A stretch of DNA of 39,533 nt from Actinomycetota bacterium (GCA_020161015.1 JAIUOT010000022.1:1-39533); one strand, 5' to 3'. Shown: positions 7,932 to 16,548, counted from the stretch's first letter. Translations and numbers: made by a program. Notes: generated by a model from the letters alone, not told the origin.

Positions 7932-7995
7932 GCTCGACATCGCCGCTCCAGACCTGCAATTCGGCAGGCGAGAGGTCCCAACGAAGGGAGTCGTG

Positions 7996-8934
7996 ATGAG
8001 TGCGAGTACAGCCGAGCGGGCCACCCGTCCGTCGCGCAGGACAACGCCGGTGAGCAGGGCACCCGGTGGGCGCAGTGAACTGAGGACCGCTCTGGTGTTC
8101 ATCGCCCCGGCGCTGCTCGGGTTCGTGGTCTTCTACCTCTACCCGACCATCCGCGGCTTCTACTTCAGCATGACGCAGTACAACATCCTGGGCACGCCGA
8201 AGTGGATCGGGTTCGACAACTTCGCCAGGATCGGCAAGGACCCGCTGTTCTGGAACGCGCTCTGGGTGACGATCGAGTACGTCGCCCTGAACATCGGCTT
8301 CCAGACGGTGATCGCCCTGGTGCTGGCCGTGTTGATGCAGCGCTTGACGAAGTCGACCGTCCTGCGGGGCGCCCTGCTCCTGCCGTGGCTCATCTCGAAC
8401 GTGATCGCGGCGATGGTGTGGTTCTGGCTCCTGGACTACCAGATCGGCCTGGTGAACCAGTTCCTGGAGTGGACCGGCCTGAGCAGGATCGCCTTCTTCG
8501 GCGACGAGTTCTGGGCCATCCCGACGGTCGCGTTCGTGAACGTCTGGCGGCACATGGGCTACACCGCGCTGCTGGTCTTCGCCGGCCTGCAGACCATCCC
8601 GCGCTACGTCTATGAGGCCGCCTCGATCGACGGCAGCTCGGAGTGGTCGTCCTTCTGGCGGATGACCCTCCCGCTGCTCCGACCGGTGCTGGCGATGATC
8701 CTCGTGATCACCGTCACGGGCTCGTTCCAGGTGTTCGACACCGTTGCCGTCACCACCCGTGGAGGGCCGGTCAACGTCACCAGGGTGATCCAGTACTACA
8801 TCTACCAGAAGGGCTTCGCCGAGGGTCAGTTCGGCTATGCGAGCGCCCTCTCCGTCGTCCTCTTCCTGATCCTGGCCGTGATGGCGGCCCTCCAGCTCCG
8901 CCTGCTTCGTGCCGGCGAGTCGGACCTCGCGTAA
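7996..8934 (+). CDS. Carbohydrate ABC transporter permease (MalF type)
   Basis: A 312-residue inner-membrane subunit of a family-1 (CUT1) sugar importer with about six helices. The first helix is LVFIAPALLGFVVFYLYPTI, preceded by a basic cytoplasmic tail. The EAA loop that contacts the ATPase reads YEAASIDGSSEWSSFWRMTLP, seen here as YEAASIDGSS plus FWRMTLPLL. The ATG at 7996 has GAAGGGAG in front; the frame is open further upstream but those residues lack membrane-protein character and overlap the promoter. It is the first gene of a three-gene operon with a second permease and a binding protein. No ATPase gene is present, so a shared MsiK-type ATPase encoded elsewhere probably energises it. 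Its position facing the alpha-galactosidase operon points to an alpha-galactoside as substrate. Confidence 0.92.
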   Translation: MSASTAERATRPSRRTTPVSRAPGGRSELRTALVFIAPALLGFVVFYLYPTIRGFYFSMTQYNILGTPKWIGFDNFARIGKDPLFWNALWVTIEYVALNIGFQTVIALVLAVLMQRLTKSTVLRGALLLPWLISNVIAAMVWFWLLDYQIGLVNQFLEWTGLSRIAFFGDEFWAIPTVAFVNVWRHMGYTALLVFAGLQTIPRYVYEAASIDGSSEWSSFWRMTLPLLRPVLAMILVITVTGSFQVFDTVAVTTRGGPVNVTRVIQYYIYQKGFAEGQFGYASALSVVLFLILAVMAALQLRLLRAGESDLA

Positions 8935-8946
8935 GGAGCACCGGAC

Positions 8947-9873
8947 ATGGCCACCCTCACCGAAGCACGCGCGGACGCCGAGCGCCGCGAGCGGCGCCGC
9001 ACCCTCACCCCGGGACGCATCACCGCCTGGGTCGCGATGATCGTCTTCCTCGTCCTCACGCTGTTCCCGTTCTACTGGATGCTGCGAACCGCGCTGTCGA
9101 CCACGCGATCGCTCCCCTCCAACCCGGGCTCCCTGCTTCCGGTCGACTTCACCTGGGGCGCGTTCCAGCGCGTCCTCGGTCTCTCCAGCCAGGCACAGGC
9201 CATCGCGGAGGGCGGGTCGGGTGCATCGGTCAACTTCTGGCTGTACCTGCGCAACTCGGTGTTCTACGCCGGCGCGGTCACGATCGGCCAGGTGTTCTTC
9301 TGCGCGATGGCCGCGTACGCCTTCGCCCGGCTGCGCTGGCCGGGACGCAATGTGGTGTTCGGCATCTTCCTCGGCGCCCTGCTGGTGCCGCCGATCTTCA
9401 CCAGCCTCCCGAACTTCATCCTGGTGAAGAACCTCGGGTTGCTGAACACCCTGCCCGGCATGATCTTGCCGACGTTCCTGATGACGCCGTTCGCGATCTT
9501 CTTCCTCCGTCAGTTCTTCCTCGGGATCAGCCGCGAGATCGAGGAGTCCGCGGCCCTGGACGGGGCCGGGCCGTGGCGGACGTTCTTCCGGATCATCCTC
9601 CCGATGAGCACCGCCCCGGTCACCACCCTGGCGATCCTCACCTTCATCCAGACCTGGAACGACTACTTCTGGCCACTCCTGGTGGGCAACTCCGAGCAGA
9701 CGAAGGTGCTCACCGTCGCCCTCGGCGTCTTCCGGTCACAGACCCCGGCAGGTTCGCCGGACTGGGCGGGCCTGATGGCCGCGACGCTGGTCGCCGCCGC
9801 CCCGGTCCTCCTGCTCTTCTTCGCCTTCGCGCGCCGGATCATCGATTCGATCGGCTACTCCGGCGTGAAGTAG
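8947..9873 (+). CDS. Carbohydrate ABC transporter permease (MalG type)
   Basis: The 308-residue second permease of the importer, starting 12 bp after its partner. The first helix (AWVAMIVFLVLTLFPFYWML) follows a charged cytoplasmic tail, and five more hydrophobic segments follow. The ATPase-contact EAA loop is EIEESAALDGAGPWRTFF with IILPMS after it. The family-typical TWNDYFWPLLV is present near residue 236. Residues about 75-95 form a Gly/Ser/Ala-rich external loop. A strong stem-loop follows the stop and separates this gene from the binding-protein gene. Confidence 0.92.
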   Translation: MATLTEARADAERRERRRTLTPGRITAWVAMIVFLVLTLFPFYWMLRTALSTTRSLPSNPGSLLPVDFTWGAFQRVLGLSSQAQAIAEGGSGASVNFWLYLRNSVFYAGAVTIGQVFFCAMAAYAFARLRWPGRNVVFGIFLGALLVPPIFTSLPNFILVKNLGLLNTLPGMILPTFLMTPFAIFFLRQFFLGISREIEESAALDGAGPWRTFFRIILPMSTAPVTTLAILTFIQTWNDYFWPLLVGNSEQTKVLTVALGVFRSQTPAGSPDWAGLMAATLVAAAPVLLLFFAFARRIIDSIGYSGVK

Positions 9874-9895
9874 CCCTTTCCCTCCACCCAAGAGC

Positions 9896-9929
9896 TCCGC
9901 TGGTCCGGGCGGCATCCCGGACCAGCGGA
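9896..9929 (+). terminator. Intercistronic stem-loop before the binding-protein gene
   Basis: TCCGCTGGTCCGGG (9896-9909) and CCCGGACCAGCGGA (9916-9929) form a perfect 14-bp stem with a 6-nt loop. It lies between the permease stop and the binding-protein start. No T-tract follows, so it is more likely an mRNA processing or stabilising element than a full stop. Such elements often raise binding-protein mRNA over permease mRNA in ABC operons. Confidence 0.7.
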
Positions 9930-9972
9930 AGGAACGAAACGAACAACCACCCACCGTCCTGGAAGGAACCTG

Positions 9973-11355
9973 ATGTCCAGATCCACCCGTACCAAGGCGG
10001 GCGCAGCCGTCGCGGCGTTCGCAGCACTCACCCTCTCATTGACCGCCTGCGCGGGCGAAACCACGCCCAGCGCCTCCGGCAGTGCCGGCGGCCAGGCCGC
10101 CGGCGAGATCAGCTACTGGCTGTGGGACAGCAACCAGAAGCCGGTCTACCAGCAGTGCGCCGACGCCTTCGCCGCCGCGAACCCCTCCGTGAAGGTGAAC
10201 ATCACCCAGTACAGCTGGGACGACTACTGGACCAACGTGACCAATGGCTTCGTCGCAGGCACGGCTCCCGACGTCTTCACCAACCACCTGTCCAAGTACC
10301 CCGAGTTCGTCACCCAGGGCCAGCTCGAGCCGCTGGACGAATACCTGGCCGCCGACGGCGTCAAGACCGACGTCTACCAGAAAGGCCTGGCCGACCTCTG
10401 GGTGGCCCAGGACGGCAAGCGGTACGGCCTGCCCAAGGACTTCGACACCGTCGCCATCTTCTACAACAAGGCCGTGCTGAAGGACGCGGGGGTCGCCGAG
10501 GCCGACCTCCAGAAGCTCACCTGGAACCCCACTGACGGTGGCACCTACGAGAAGATGATCGCCCACCTGACCCTCGACGCCAACGGCAAGCGCGGTGACG
10601 AGGCCGGCTTCGACAAGTCCAGGGTGAAGGTGTACGGGCTCGGCCTGGACGGCGGCTCCGGCGGCGGCAACGGCCAGACCCAGTGGAGCATGTACTCCGG
10701 CACCACCGGCTGGACCGTGACGGACAAGAACCCCTGGGGCACCGCGTACAACTACGACAAGCCCGAGTTCCAGGGCACGATCGCCTGGATGCGTTCGCTG
10801 ATCGAGAAGGGCTACATGCCTTCGCTGGAGTCGGTCACCGGCCAGAGCTCCGCCGACATCTTCGGGGCGGGCAAGTACGCGATGATCACCAACGGCTCGT
10901 GGATGATCAACCAGATGTTCAGCTATAAGGGCGTCGAGACCGGCCTCGCCCCGACCCCGATCGGCCCCTCCGGCAAGCGCTCCAGCATGTACAACGGCCT
11001 GGCGGACTCGGTCTGGGTGGGCTCGAAGAACAAGGCGGCAGCGGTGAAGTGGGTCGAATTCCTCGGCTCGGCGGCCTGCCAGGACCTGGTCGGCAAGAGC
11101 GGCGTGGTGTTCCCCGCCATCCCGAGCGGCACGGACGCGGCCAGCGCGGCGTTCGCGGCCAAGGGCATCGACGTGGCCTCGTCCTTCCTCGTCCACGTCA
11201 CCGACGGCACCACGTTCCTGTTCCCGATCACCGACAACGCGTCCCAGGTCACCAACCTGATGACCCCCGCTGTCGACGCGGTGTTCACCGGCAAGGCCAG
11301 GGCCGACTCGCTCACCGCGGTCAACGAGCAGGTCAACGCCCTGTTCACCGGCTAG
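9973..11355 (+). CDS. Sugar ABC transporter substrate-binding lipoprotein (family 1)
   Basis: A 460-residue extracellular solute-binding protein of the family-1 (MalE-like) class. The N-terminus has a basic start, a hydrophobic core and a lipobox LTAC with Cys27, so it should be anchored as a lipoprotein. Mature features include ISYWLWDSNQKPVYQQC, AFAAANPSVKVNITQYSW, FVAGTAPDVFTNH and YGLPKDFDTVAIFYNKAVL, typical of this fold, and a C-terminal lobe with AAVKWVEFLGS. The ATG has GGAAGG upstream. It is the last gene of the importer operon and is followed by a strong terminator. The substrate is unproven; the neighbouring alpha-galactosidase suggests raffinose- or melibiose-like sugars. Confidence 0.92.
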   Translation: MSRSTRTKAGAAVAAFAALTLSLTACAGETTPSASGSAGGQAAGEISYWLWDSNQKPVYQQCADAFAAANPSVKVNITQYSWDDYWTNVTNGFVAGTAPDVFTNHLSKYPEFVTQGQLEPLDEYLAADGVKTDVYQKGLADLWVAQDGKRYGLPKDFDTVAIFYNKAVLKDAGVAEADLQKLTWNPTDGGTYEKMIAHLTLDANGKRGDEAGFDKSRVKVYGLGLDGGSGGGNGQTQWSMYSGTTGWTVTDKNPWGTAYNYDKPEFQGTIAWMRSLIEKGYMPSLESVTGQSSADIFGAGKYAMITNGSWMINQMFSYKGVETGLAPTPIGPSGKRSSMYNGLADSVWVGSKNKAAAVKWVEFLGSAACQDLVGKSGVVFPAIPSGTDAASAAFAAKGIDVASSFLVHVTDGTTFLFPITDNASQVTNLMTPAVDAVFTGKARADSLTAVNEQVNALFTG

Positions 11356-11405
11356 GCACCGGCCGGACGGGCGTCCTCGCAGAGCCCTGTCGGCCGATGG
11401 AAACG

Positions 11406-11436
11406 CGGGGCCCGACTCCTCAGGAGTCGGGCCCCG
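11406..11436 (+). terminator. Rho-independent-type terminator of the sugar ABC operon
   Basis: A perfect 15-bp stem: CGGGGCCCGACTCCT (11406-11420), one central base, then AGGAGTCGGGCCCCG (11422-11436). The next bases are TCGTCCGTGT, without a real T-tract. It begins 51 bp after the binding-protein stop. Confidence 0.85.
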
Positions 11437-11513
11437 TCGTCCGTGTGGCGGGATCGCCGCCGATCAGCCCATGAGCCGGACGATCACCGTACCCCCGTGG
11501 CCAGGTTCAAGGA

Positions 11514-11631
11514 TGTTAGCGTTCCAAGCAAGCGCTCCCAGAAGTGACCCGCGCGTGTGGCTAGGTCAGATAACGAGTTGATAACGGTATCCTCCGACCG
11601 ATTGTTAGGGCTAACATGTGAGCCTTAACAT
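11514..11631 (+). promoter_or_regulatory. ytfQ promoter region with LacI-type operators
   Basis: The 357 bp between 11355 and 11713 hold no gene. Three LacI-like sites are seen: TGTTAGCGTTCCAA (11514-11527), GATAACGGTATC (11580-11591) and TGTTAGGGCTAACA (11603-11616, symmetric except for its GG centre). A plausible promoter is TTGTTA (11602-11607), an 18-bp spacer and TAACAT (11626-11631), so the best operator covers the -35 element and part of the spacer. Similar sites precede galM. The likely binding protein is the LacI regulator encoded at 16549-17559, which closes this operon. Confidence 0.6.
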
Positions 11632-11712
11632 TTCGCTACGGCCAAGGGCGGCCGTCCGGTGCCGGTGGGTCTACGATCCGCCCCGGTGATGCGAACAAGG
11701 AGGTTTGTGTAC

Positions 11713-12711
11713 ATGAAGAAGACCTTGGGTCTTTTCGCCGCCGGTGCTGTGGCCCTGGCGATGACGGCCTGCAGCGGTGGCGCCACCCCTGCCGAACCGG
11801 GTGCCGCCGGCGGTGCGCCGAACAAGCCGCTCGACCAGCTCGTCGTGGGCTTCGCCCAGGTCGGCGCGGAGAGCGGCTGGCGGACCGCGAACACCAAGGA
11901 CATCCAGGAGTCGTTCAAGACCGCAGGCATCCAGCTGAAGTTCTCCGACGCACAGCAGAAGCAGGAGAACCAGATCAGCGCGATCCGCTCCTACATCCAG
12001 CAGGGCGTGGACTACATCGCCTTCTCCCCGGTCGTGCAGACCGGGTGGGACGCCGTCCTCCAGGAGGCGAAGACCGCCAACATCCCGGTGATCCTCACCG
12101 ACCGCGCGGTGGACTCCAAGGACACCTCGCTCTACGTCACCTTCCTCGGCTCCGACTTCGTCGCCGAGGGCAAGAAGGCCGGTGAGTGGGTGACCAACGA
12201 GTACAAGGACGCCAAGGAGCAGGTGAGCATCGTCCAGCTCGAGGGCACCACGGGGTCCGCCCCGGCCATCGACCGGGCGACCGGCTTCGCCGACGTCATC
12301 AAGGCCAACCCGAACCTCAAGGTCGTCGCCAGCCAGACCGGCGACTTCACCCGCGCCGGGGGCAAGCAGGTCATGGAGGCCATGCTGAAGTCCCAGCCGA
12401 AGATCGACCTGGTCTACGCGCACAACGACGACATGGGCCTGGGCGCCATCGAGGCCATCGAGGCCGCGGGCAAGGTTCCCGGCAAGGACATCAAGATCGT
12501 CACCGTCGACGCCGTCCACGACGGCATGGTCGCCCTGACCGAAGGCAAGATCAACTTCATCGTGGAGTGCTCCCCGCTCCTCGGCGCCCAGCTGATCGAC
12601 GTGATCAAGAAGCTCAACGCCGGCGAGAAGGTCGAGGCGCGCATCGTGACCAACGAGGGCACCTTCACCCAGGAGCAGGCCAAGGAGGCCCTGCCCAACC
12701 GCAAGTACTGA
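11713..12711 (+). CDS. ytfQ: YtfQ-type sugar ABC transporter binding lipoprotein
   Basis: A 332-residue periplasmic-binding protein of the ribose/galactose (CUT2) class with a lipobox MTAC (Cys20). It follows E. coli YtfQ, the galactofuranose-binding protein, closely in recalled blocks: VGFAQVGAESGWR, DAQQKQENQISAIRS, PVVQTGWDAVLQEAK, AIDRATGFADVI, SQTGDFTRAGGKQVME and YAHNDDMGLGAIEA. The ATG at 11713 has AAGGAGGT upstream; the open frame before it overlaps the promoter. The gene starts a ytfQ-ytfR-ytfT-yjfF-lacI operon. Galactofuranose is the known substrate in E. coli. Related bifidobacterial FruEKFG carries fructose and pentoses, so the sugar here should be stated as galactofuranose, galactose-like or another furanose sugar. 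Confidence 0.92.
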   Translation: MKKTLGLFAAGAVALAMTACSGGATPAEPGAAGGAPNKPLDQLVVGFAQVGAESGWRTANTKDIQESFKTAGIQLKFSDAQQKQENQISAIRSYIQQGVDYIAFSPVVQTGWDAVLQEAKTANIPVILTDRAVDSKDTSLYVTFLGSDFVAEGKKAGEWVTNEYKDAKEQVSIVQLEGTTGSAPAIDRATGFADVIKANPNLKVVASQTGDFTRAGGKQVMEAMLKSQPKIDLVYAHNDDMGLGAIEAIEAAGKVPGKDIKIVTVDAVHDGMVALTEGKINFIVECSPLLGAQLIDVIKKLNAGEKVEARIVTNEGTFTQEQAKEALPNRKY

Positions 12712-12742
12712 GCCCCTGCGCAGTACCTGAACCCCGCCCCCG

Positions 12743-12771
12743 GGTGGGTGCGCGGCCTCCGCGCACCCACC
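12743..12771 (+). terminator. Intercistronic stem-loop after ytfQ
   Basis: GGTGGGTGCGCGG (12743-12755) and CCGCGCACCCACC (12759-12771) pair perfectly over 13 bp with a 3-nt loop. It lies between ytfQ and ytfR and probably attenuates read-through or protects the ytfQ 3' end, favouring excess binding protein. Confidence 0.75.
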
Positions 12772-12816
12772 GCGGGCGTGGCCCATGATTGGTGCAACCT
12801 GACGAGATGAGCAACG

Positions 12817-14412
12817 ATGCCTGACAGCGCAGCGACGCGCGCCGGCACCCCCGGCGCCGGTCCCGACCCCGTGGTGGAGATGACGGACATCTCCATCAGC
12901 TTCCCGGGCGTGAAGGCGCTCGACGGTGTGGGTTTCCGGATGTTCCCCGGAGAGGTCCACTCCCTGATGGGGGAGAACGGCGCCGGCAAGTCGACGCTCA
13001 TCAAGGCGCTGACCGGCGTCTACGGCGTCGACGCGGGGGAGATCCGCCTCGCCGGGGAGAAGGTGCGGTTCCACAACCCGGCGCAGGCCCAGGCCGCCGG
13101 CATCAGCACCGTGTACCAGGAGGTGAACCTCCTGGGGAACCTCACGGTGGCGGAGAACGTGATGCTGGGGCGCGAGCCCCGCCGCCTGGGCGGCATCGAC
13201 TGGCGGGCGATGCGTCGCCGCGCCGCGGAGATCCTCGAGGGCCTCCACCTCGACATCGACCCGGGCTCGCTGCTGAACTCGCACTCGCTGGCCGTCCAGC
13301 AGCTGGTGGCGATCGCCCGTGCGATCGACGTGCAGGCGAAGGTCCTGATCCTCGACGAGCCGACGTCCAGCCTGGACGTCGAAGAGGTGGCGGAGCTCTT
13401 CCGCGTCATCCGCTCGCTGAAGGAGCGGGGCGTGGCGATCCTCTTCGTCAGCCACTTCCTCGACCAGGTCTACGAGATCAGTGACCGGCTCACCGTGCTG
13501 CGCAACGGCCAGTTCGTGGGGGAGTACCTCACCGAGGAACTGCTGCGCATCGACCTCGTGCAGGCGATGATCGGCCGGGAGCTCTCCACGCTGGAGGAGA
13601 TCGGCACCAAGGTCCACTCCGCAGACAGGGACACGTCCCAGGATGCGACGCCGGTGACCTTCCTCGCGGCGAAGGCCGTCGGGCGCAAGGGCGCCATCGC
13701 GCCCACGGACCTCACCATCGGGGCCGGCGAGGTCGTCGGGCTGGCGGGCCTGCTGGGCTCGGGCCGGACGGAGCTCGCGCGGCTCGTGGGTGGTGTCGAC
13801 CGCACCGACACCGGCCAGCTCACGGTGAACGGGTCGCCCCTGCGACTGCGGACGCCGCGCCAGGCCATCAAGCACCGGATCGTCTACTCCTCGGAGAACC
13901 GCCGCGCCGAGGGCATCGTCGACGAGCTGAGCGTGCGGGACAACATCGTGCTGGCGCTCCAGGCCGACCGTGGGTGGTTCCGTCCGATCCCCCGCAAGCG
14001 GCAGGACGAGCTCGCGGCCAGCTACATCGAGGCGCTGAACATCAAGACGCCCCACGCGGACGCCCTGGTCAAGAACCTCTCCGGCGGCAACCAGCAGAAG
14101 GTGCTGCTGGCCCGGTGGCTGGCGATCGCCCCCCGGCTGCTGATCCTGGACGAGCCGACGCGCGGCATCGACGTCGGCGCGAAGGCGGAGATCCAGAAGC
14201 TGGTGTACTCCCTCGCCGAGAACGGCATGAGCGTGCTGTTCATCTCCGCGGAGCTGGAGGAGGTCCTCCGGCTGAGCCACCGGATCGTCGTCCTGCGCGA
14301 CCGCCGCAAGGTGGCCGACCTGCCCAACGACGCGCTCCGTGTCGACGACCTCCTCGCGGTGATCGCCGAGGGCGCATCCGAACCCGAACTCGAGACTGGA
14401 GCGGCATCGTGA
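12817..14412 (+). CDS. ytfR: YtfR-type sugar ABC transporter ATPase (two nucleotide-binding domains)
   Basis: A 531-residue CUT2 ATPase with two fused domains, as in RbsA, MglA and YtfR. The first domain has Walker A GENGAGKST (residues 52-60), a divergent signature HSLAVQQLVAIARAI and Walker B VLILDEPTSSLD. The second has a degenerate Walker A (GLLGSGRTEL), a clear signature LSGGNQQKVLLARWL and LLILDEPTRGIDVGAK. This asymmetry is normal for the family. The ATG at 12817 has only a weak ribosome binding site. A five-codon frame starting at 12807 overlaps this start and may couple initiation. The gene overlaps the next permease by 4 bp. Confidence 0.94.
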   Translation: MPDSAATRAGTPGAGPDPVVEMTDISISFPGVKALDGVGFRMFPGEVHSLMGENGAGKSTLIKALTGVYGVDAGEIRLAGEKVRFHNPAQAQAAGISTVYQEVNLLGNLTVAENVMLGREPRRLGGIDWRAMRRRAAEILEGLHLDIDPGSLLNSHSLAVQQLVAIARAIDVQAKVLILDEPTSSLDVEEVAELFRVIRSLKERGVAILFVSHFLDQVYEISDRLTVLRNGQFVGEYLTEELLRIDLVQAMIGRELSTLEEIGTKVHSADRDTSQDATPVTFLAAKAVGRKGAIAPTDLTIGAGEVVGLAGLLGSGRTELARLVGGVDRTDTGQLTVNGSPLRLRTPRQAIKHRIVYSSENRRAEGIVDELSVRDNIVLALQADRGWFRPIPRKRQDELAASYIEALNIKTPHADALVKNLSGGNQQKVLLARWLAIAPRLLILDEPTRGIDVGAKAEIQKLVYSLAENGMSVLFISAELEEVLRLSHRIVVLRDRRKVADLPNDALRVDDLLAVIAEGASEPELETGAAS

Positions 14413-15467
14413 ACCTGGTCTACAAGGCCCTGGGGCACCGGCTCTTCTGGCCCCTGGCGATGCTGGTGGTGCTGCTGGCCGTGAACGTGATCGCGGTCCC
14501 TGGCTTCCTGTCGATCACCGTCAACAGCGAGGGGCACCTGTTCGGCAGCCTCATCGACATCGTCCGCAACGGGGCGCCCACCCTGATCATCGCCGTCGGC
14601 ATGACCCTGGTGATCGCCACCCGTGGCATCGACCTGTCGGTGGGCAGCATGTGCGCGATCGCCGGCGCCCTCGCCTGCTCGATCATCCTCGCCTCGCCCA
14701 CGCCGAACGACGTCGGCACCGTCACCGTTGCGGTCCTGCTCTCGCTCGCCCTGGCGCTGGTCCTGGGGGTGTGGAACGGCTTCCTCGTCGCGGTCCTGGG
14801 CATCCAGCCGATCATCGCCACGCTCATCCTGATGACGGCGGGGCGCGGCATCGCGATGCTGATCACGGAGGGCCAGATCCTCACCGTGAACAGCGCGCCG
14901 TTCAAGTTCATCGGCTCTGGCTTCCTCGCCGGGATCCCGGTGGCGACCATCGTGGCCGCCGTCGTGCTCGCGCTGGTCGCCCTGCTCACCCGCCGTACGG
15001 CGCTCGGCATGCTGATCGAGTCCGTGGGCATCAACCCGGAGGCCAGCAGGCAGGCCGGCGTGCGGGCGCGGGGGCTCCTGTTCACGGTGTACGCCCTCAG
15101 CGCCGTCCTCGCCGCCGTCGCCGGGCTCATCCTCACCTCGAACCAGACCGCGGCCGACTCCAACAACACGGGCTGGCTCATCGAGCTGGACGCCATCCTC
15201 GCCGTCGTGCTCGGTGGCACGTCGCTCAACGGCGGCCGCTACTCCCTCACCGGCACGCTGGTCGGGGCGCTCGTGATCCAGACGCTCATCACCACGGTGT
15301 ACACGGTGGGGATCCCGCCGATCGCCACGATGGTGTTCAAGGCCGCTGTGGTCGTCGCCGTGACCCTGCTCCAGTCGTCGCGGGTCTCCTCAGCGCTGGC
15401 GCGACGGCGATCACGGGGACGGCGGGCCGAGACGGTCGGGTCCGCCGCCGAGGCGGTGGCGCGATGA
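14409..15467 (+). CDS. ytfT: YtfT-type sugar ABC transporter permease
   Basis: A 352-residue CUT2 permease (RbsC/YtfT class, 8-10 helices). Family blocks are GMTLVIATRGIDLSVGSM, IQPIIATLILMTAGRGIAMLI, and ELDAILAVVLGGTSLNGG near the C-terminal third. It starts with GTG, overlapping the ytfR stop (GTGA at 14409-14412), so translation is coupled. The C-terminal tail of about 30 residues is Arg/Ala-rich and cytoplasmic. It pairs with the next gene to form the membrane pore of the importer. Confidence 0.92.
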   Translation: MNLVYKALGHRLFWPLAMLVVLLAVNVIAVPGFLSITVNSEGHLFGSLIDIVRNGAPTLIIAVGMTLVIATRGIDLSVGSMCAIAGALACSIILASPTPNDVGTVTVAVLLSLALALVLGVWNGFLVAVLGIQPIIATLILMTAGRGIAMLITEGQILTVNSAPFKFIGSGFLAGIPVATIVAAVVLALVALLTRRTALGMLIESVGINPEASRQAGVRARGLLFTVYALSAVLAAVAGLILTSNQTAADSNNTGWLIELDAILAVVLGGTSLNGGRYSLTGTLVGALVIQTLITTVYTVGIPPIATMVFKAAVVVAVTLLQSSRVSSALARRRSRGRRAETVGSAAEAVAR

Positions 15468-16477
15468 GCGCGGTCTCCGTCCCCACCTCGGGCGTGGGCA
15501 GGCTGTGGTCACGCACCGTCGACGTGTTCACCAGCCCCAAGTCCGGGCCGGTGCTGGTCACCGCCGTCCTCTTCGTGGTGATGTTCCTGGCCGGGGGAGC
15601 GCGCTACCGCGGGTTCCTCTCGGCGACCACCATCCTCAACCTGATGGTCAGCTACTCCTACCTGATCGTCCTGGCCGTCGGCATGAGCTTCGTGATCATC
15701 AGCGGCGGCATCGACCTGTCGGTCGGCTCGGTCCTGGCGCTGTCCACCATCATCGCGGCCCGGCTGCTCCAATTCGGATGGAATCCGATTGTCGTGATCC
15801 TGCTCATTCTGGTGATCACCTCCGTGCTGGGGCTCCTGGTCGGACTCATGGTGCACGTCTTCGAAATACAGCCATTCATCGCGACCCTGGCCGCAATGTT
15901 CCTCGCACGCGGAATGTGTTACATCATCGCCAAGGAATCGATCAGCATCACCGATCCGTTCTTCTCCTGGATGGCGAAGACCCGCATCATCCTCGGCTAC
16001 CGGATGAGCATCACCCCCAGCGTGGTGATCGCGCTGGTCGTGCTCGCGATCGCGGTGTGGGTGCTCCAGTACACCCGGTTCGGCCGGACGACCTACGCCA
16101 TCGGCGGGGGCGAGCAGTCCGGCATGCTGATGGGCCTGCCGACCTCGCGCACCAAGGTGCTGGTGTACGTGATCAGCGGGTTCTGCTCGGGCCTGGCCGG
16201 GGTGCTGTACGCGTTCTACACGCTGTCGGGCTACGCGCTGACCGGCGTCGGCACCGAGCTGGACGCGATCGCTGCGGTCGTGATCGGCGGGACGCTGCTG
16301 ACCGGCGGCTACGGCTTCGTCCTCGGCTCGGCCCTCGGCGTCCTCGTGCTCGGCCTCATCCAGACCATGATCACCTTCGAGGGGACGCTCAGCTCCTGGT
16401 GGACCAAGATCTTCATCGGCGCCCTGCTCCTGGTGTTCATCATCCTGCAGAAGGTCCTGACGTCGAGACGGGCCTGA
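15464..16477 (+). CDS. yjfF: YjfF-type sugar ABC transporter permease
   Basis: The 337-residue second CUT2 permease, starting with ATG over the ytfT stop (ATGA at 15464-15467). It has VGMSFVIISGGIDLSVGSVLAL, EIQPFIATLAAMFLARGMCY and TELDAIAAVVIGGTLLTGGYG, all standard for YjfF/YtfT proteins. The stretch at about 15766-15960 uses A- or T-ending codons (AAT, ATT, GAA, ATA, CCA, GCA) much more than the flanking sequence, although the protein stays well conserved in type. A regulator gene follows with little gap, which suggests one transcript. Confidence 0.92.
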   Translation: MSAVSVPTSGVGRLWSRTVDVFTSPKSGPVLVTAVLFVVMFLAGGARYRGFLSATTILNLMVSYSYLIVLAVGMSFVIISGGIDLSVGSVLALSTIIAARLLQFGWNPIVVILLILVITSVLGLLVGLMVHVFEIQPFIATLAAMFLARGMCYIIAKESISITDPFFSWMAKTRIILGYRMSITPSVVIALVVLAIAVWVLQYTRFGRTTYAIGGGEQSGMLMGLPTSRTKVLVYVISGFCSGLAGVLYAFYTLSGYALTGVGTELDAIAAVVIGGTLLTGGYGFVLGSALGVLVLGLIQTMITFEGTLSSWWTKIFIGALLLVFIILQKVLTSRRA

Positions 16478-16548
16478 GTGCCGACGTGTCGATAGCATCG
16501 GGCGCGGAGAGGACGCCCAGCGGGCGCAGGCCCGGGGCAACAGGCGCC

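Noticed and set aside
12807-12824. Five-codon frame overlapping the ytfR start, considered as a leader peptide
   Set aside because: It has no distinctive codon run and no strong ribosome binding site; it could couple initiation but cannot be supported as a gene.
11671-14280. 869-codon minus-strand frame opposite ytfQ and ytfR
   Set aside because: Both plus-strand genes are unmistakable and the antisense translation is rich in Asp, Arg, Gly and His with no domain.
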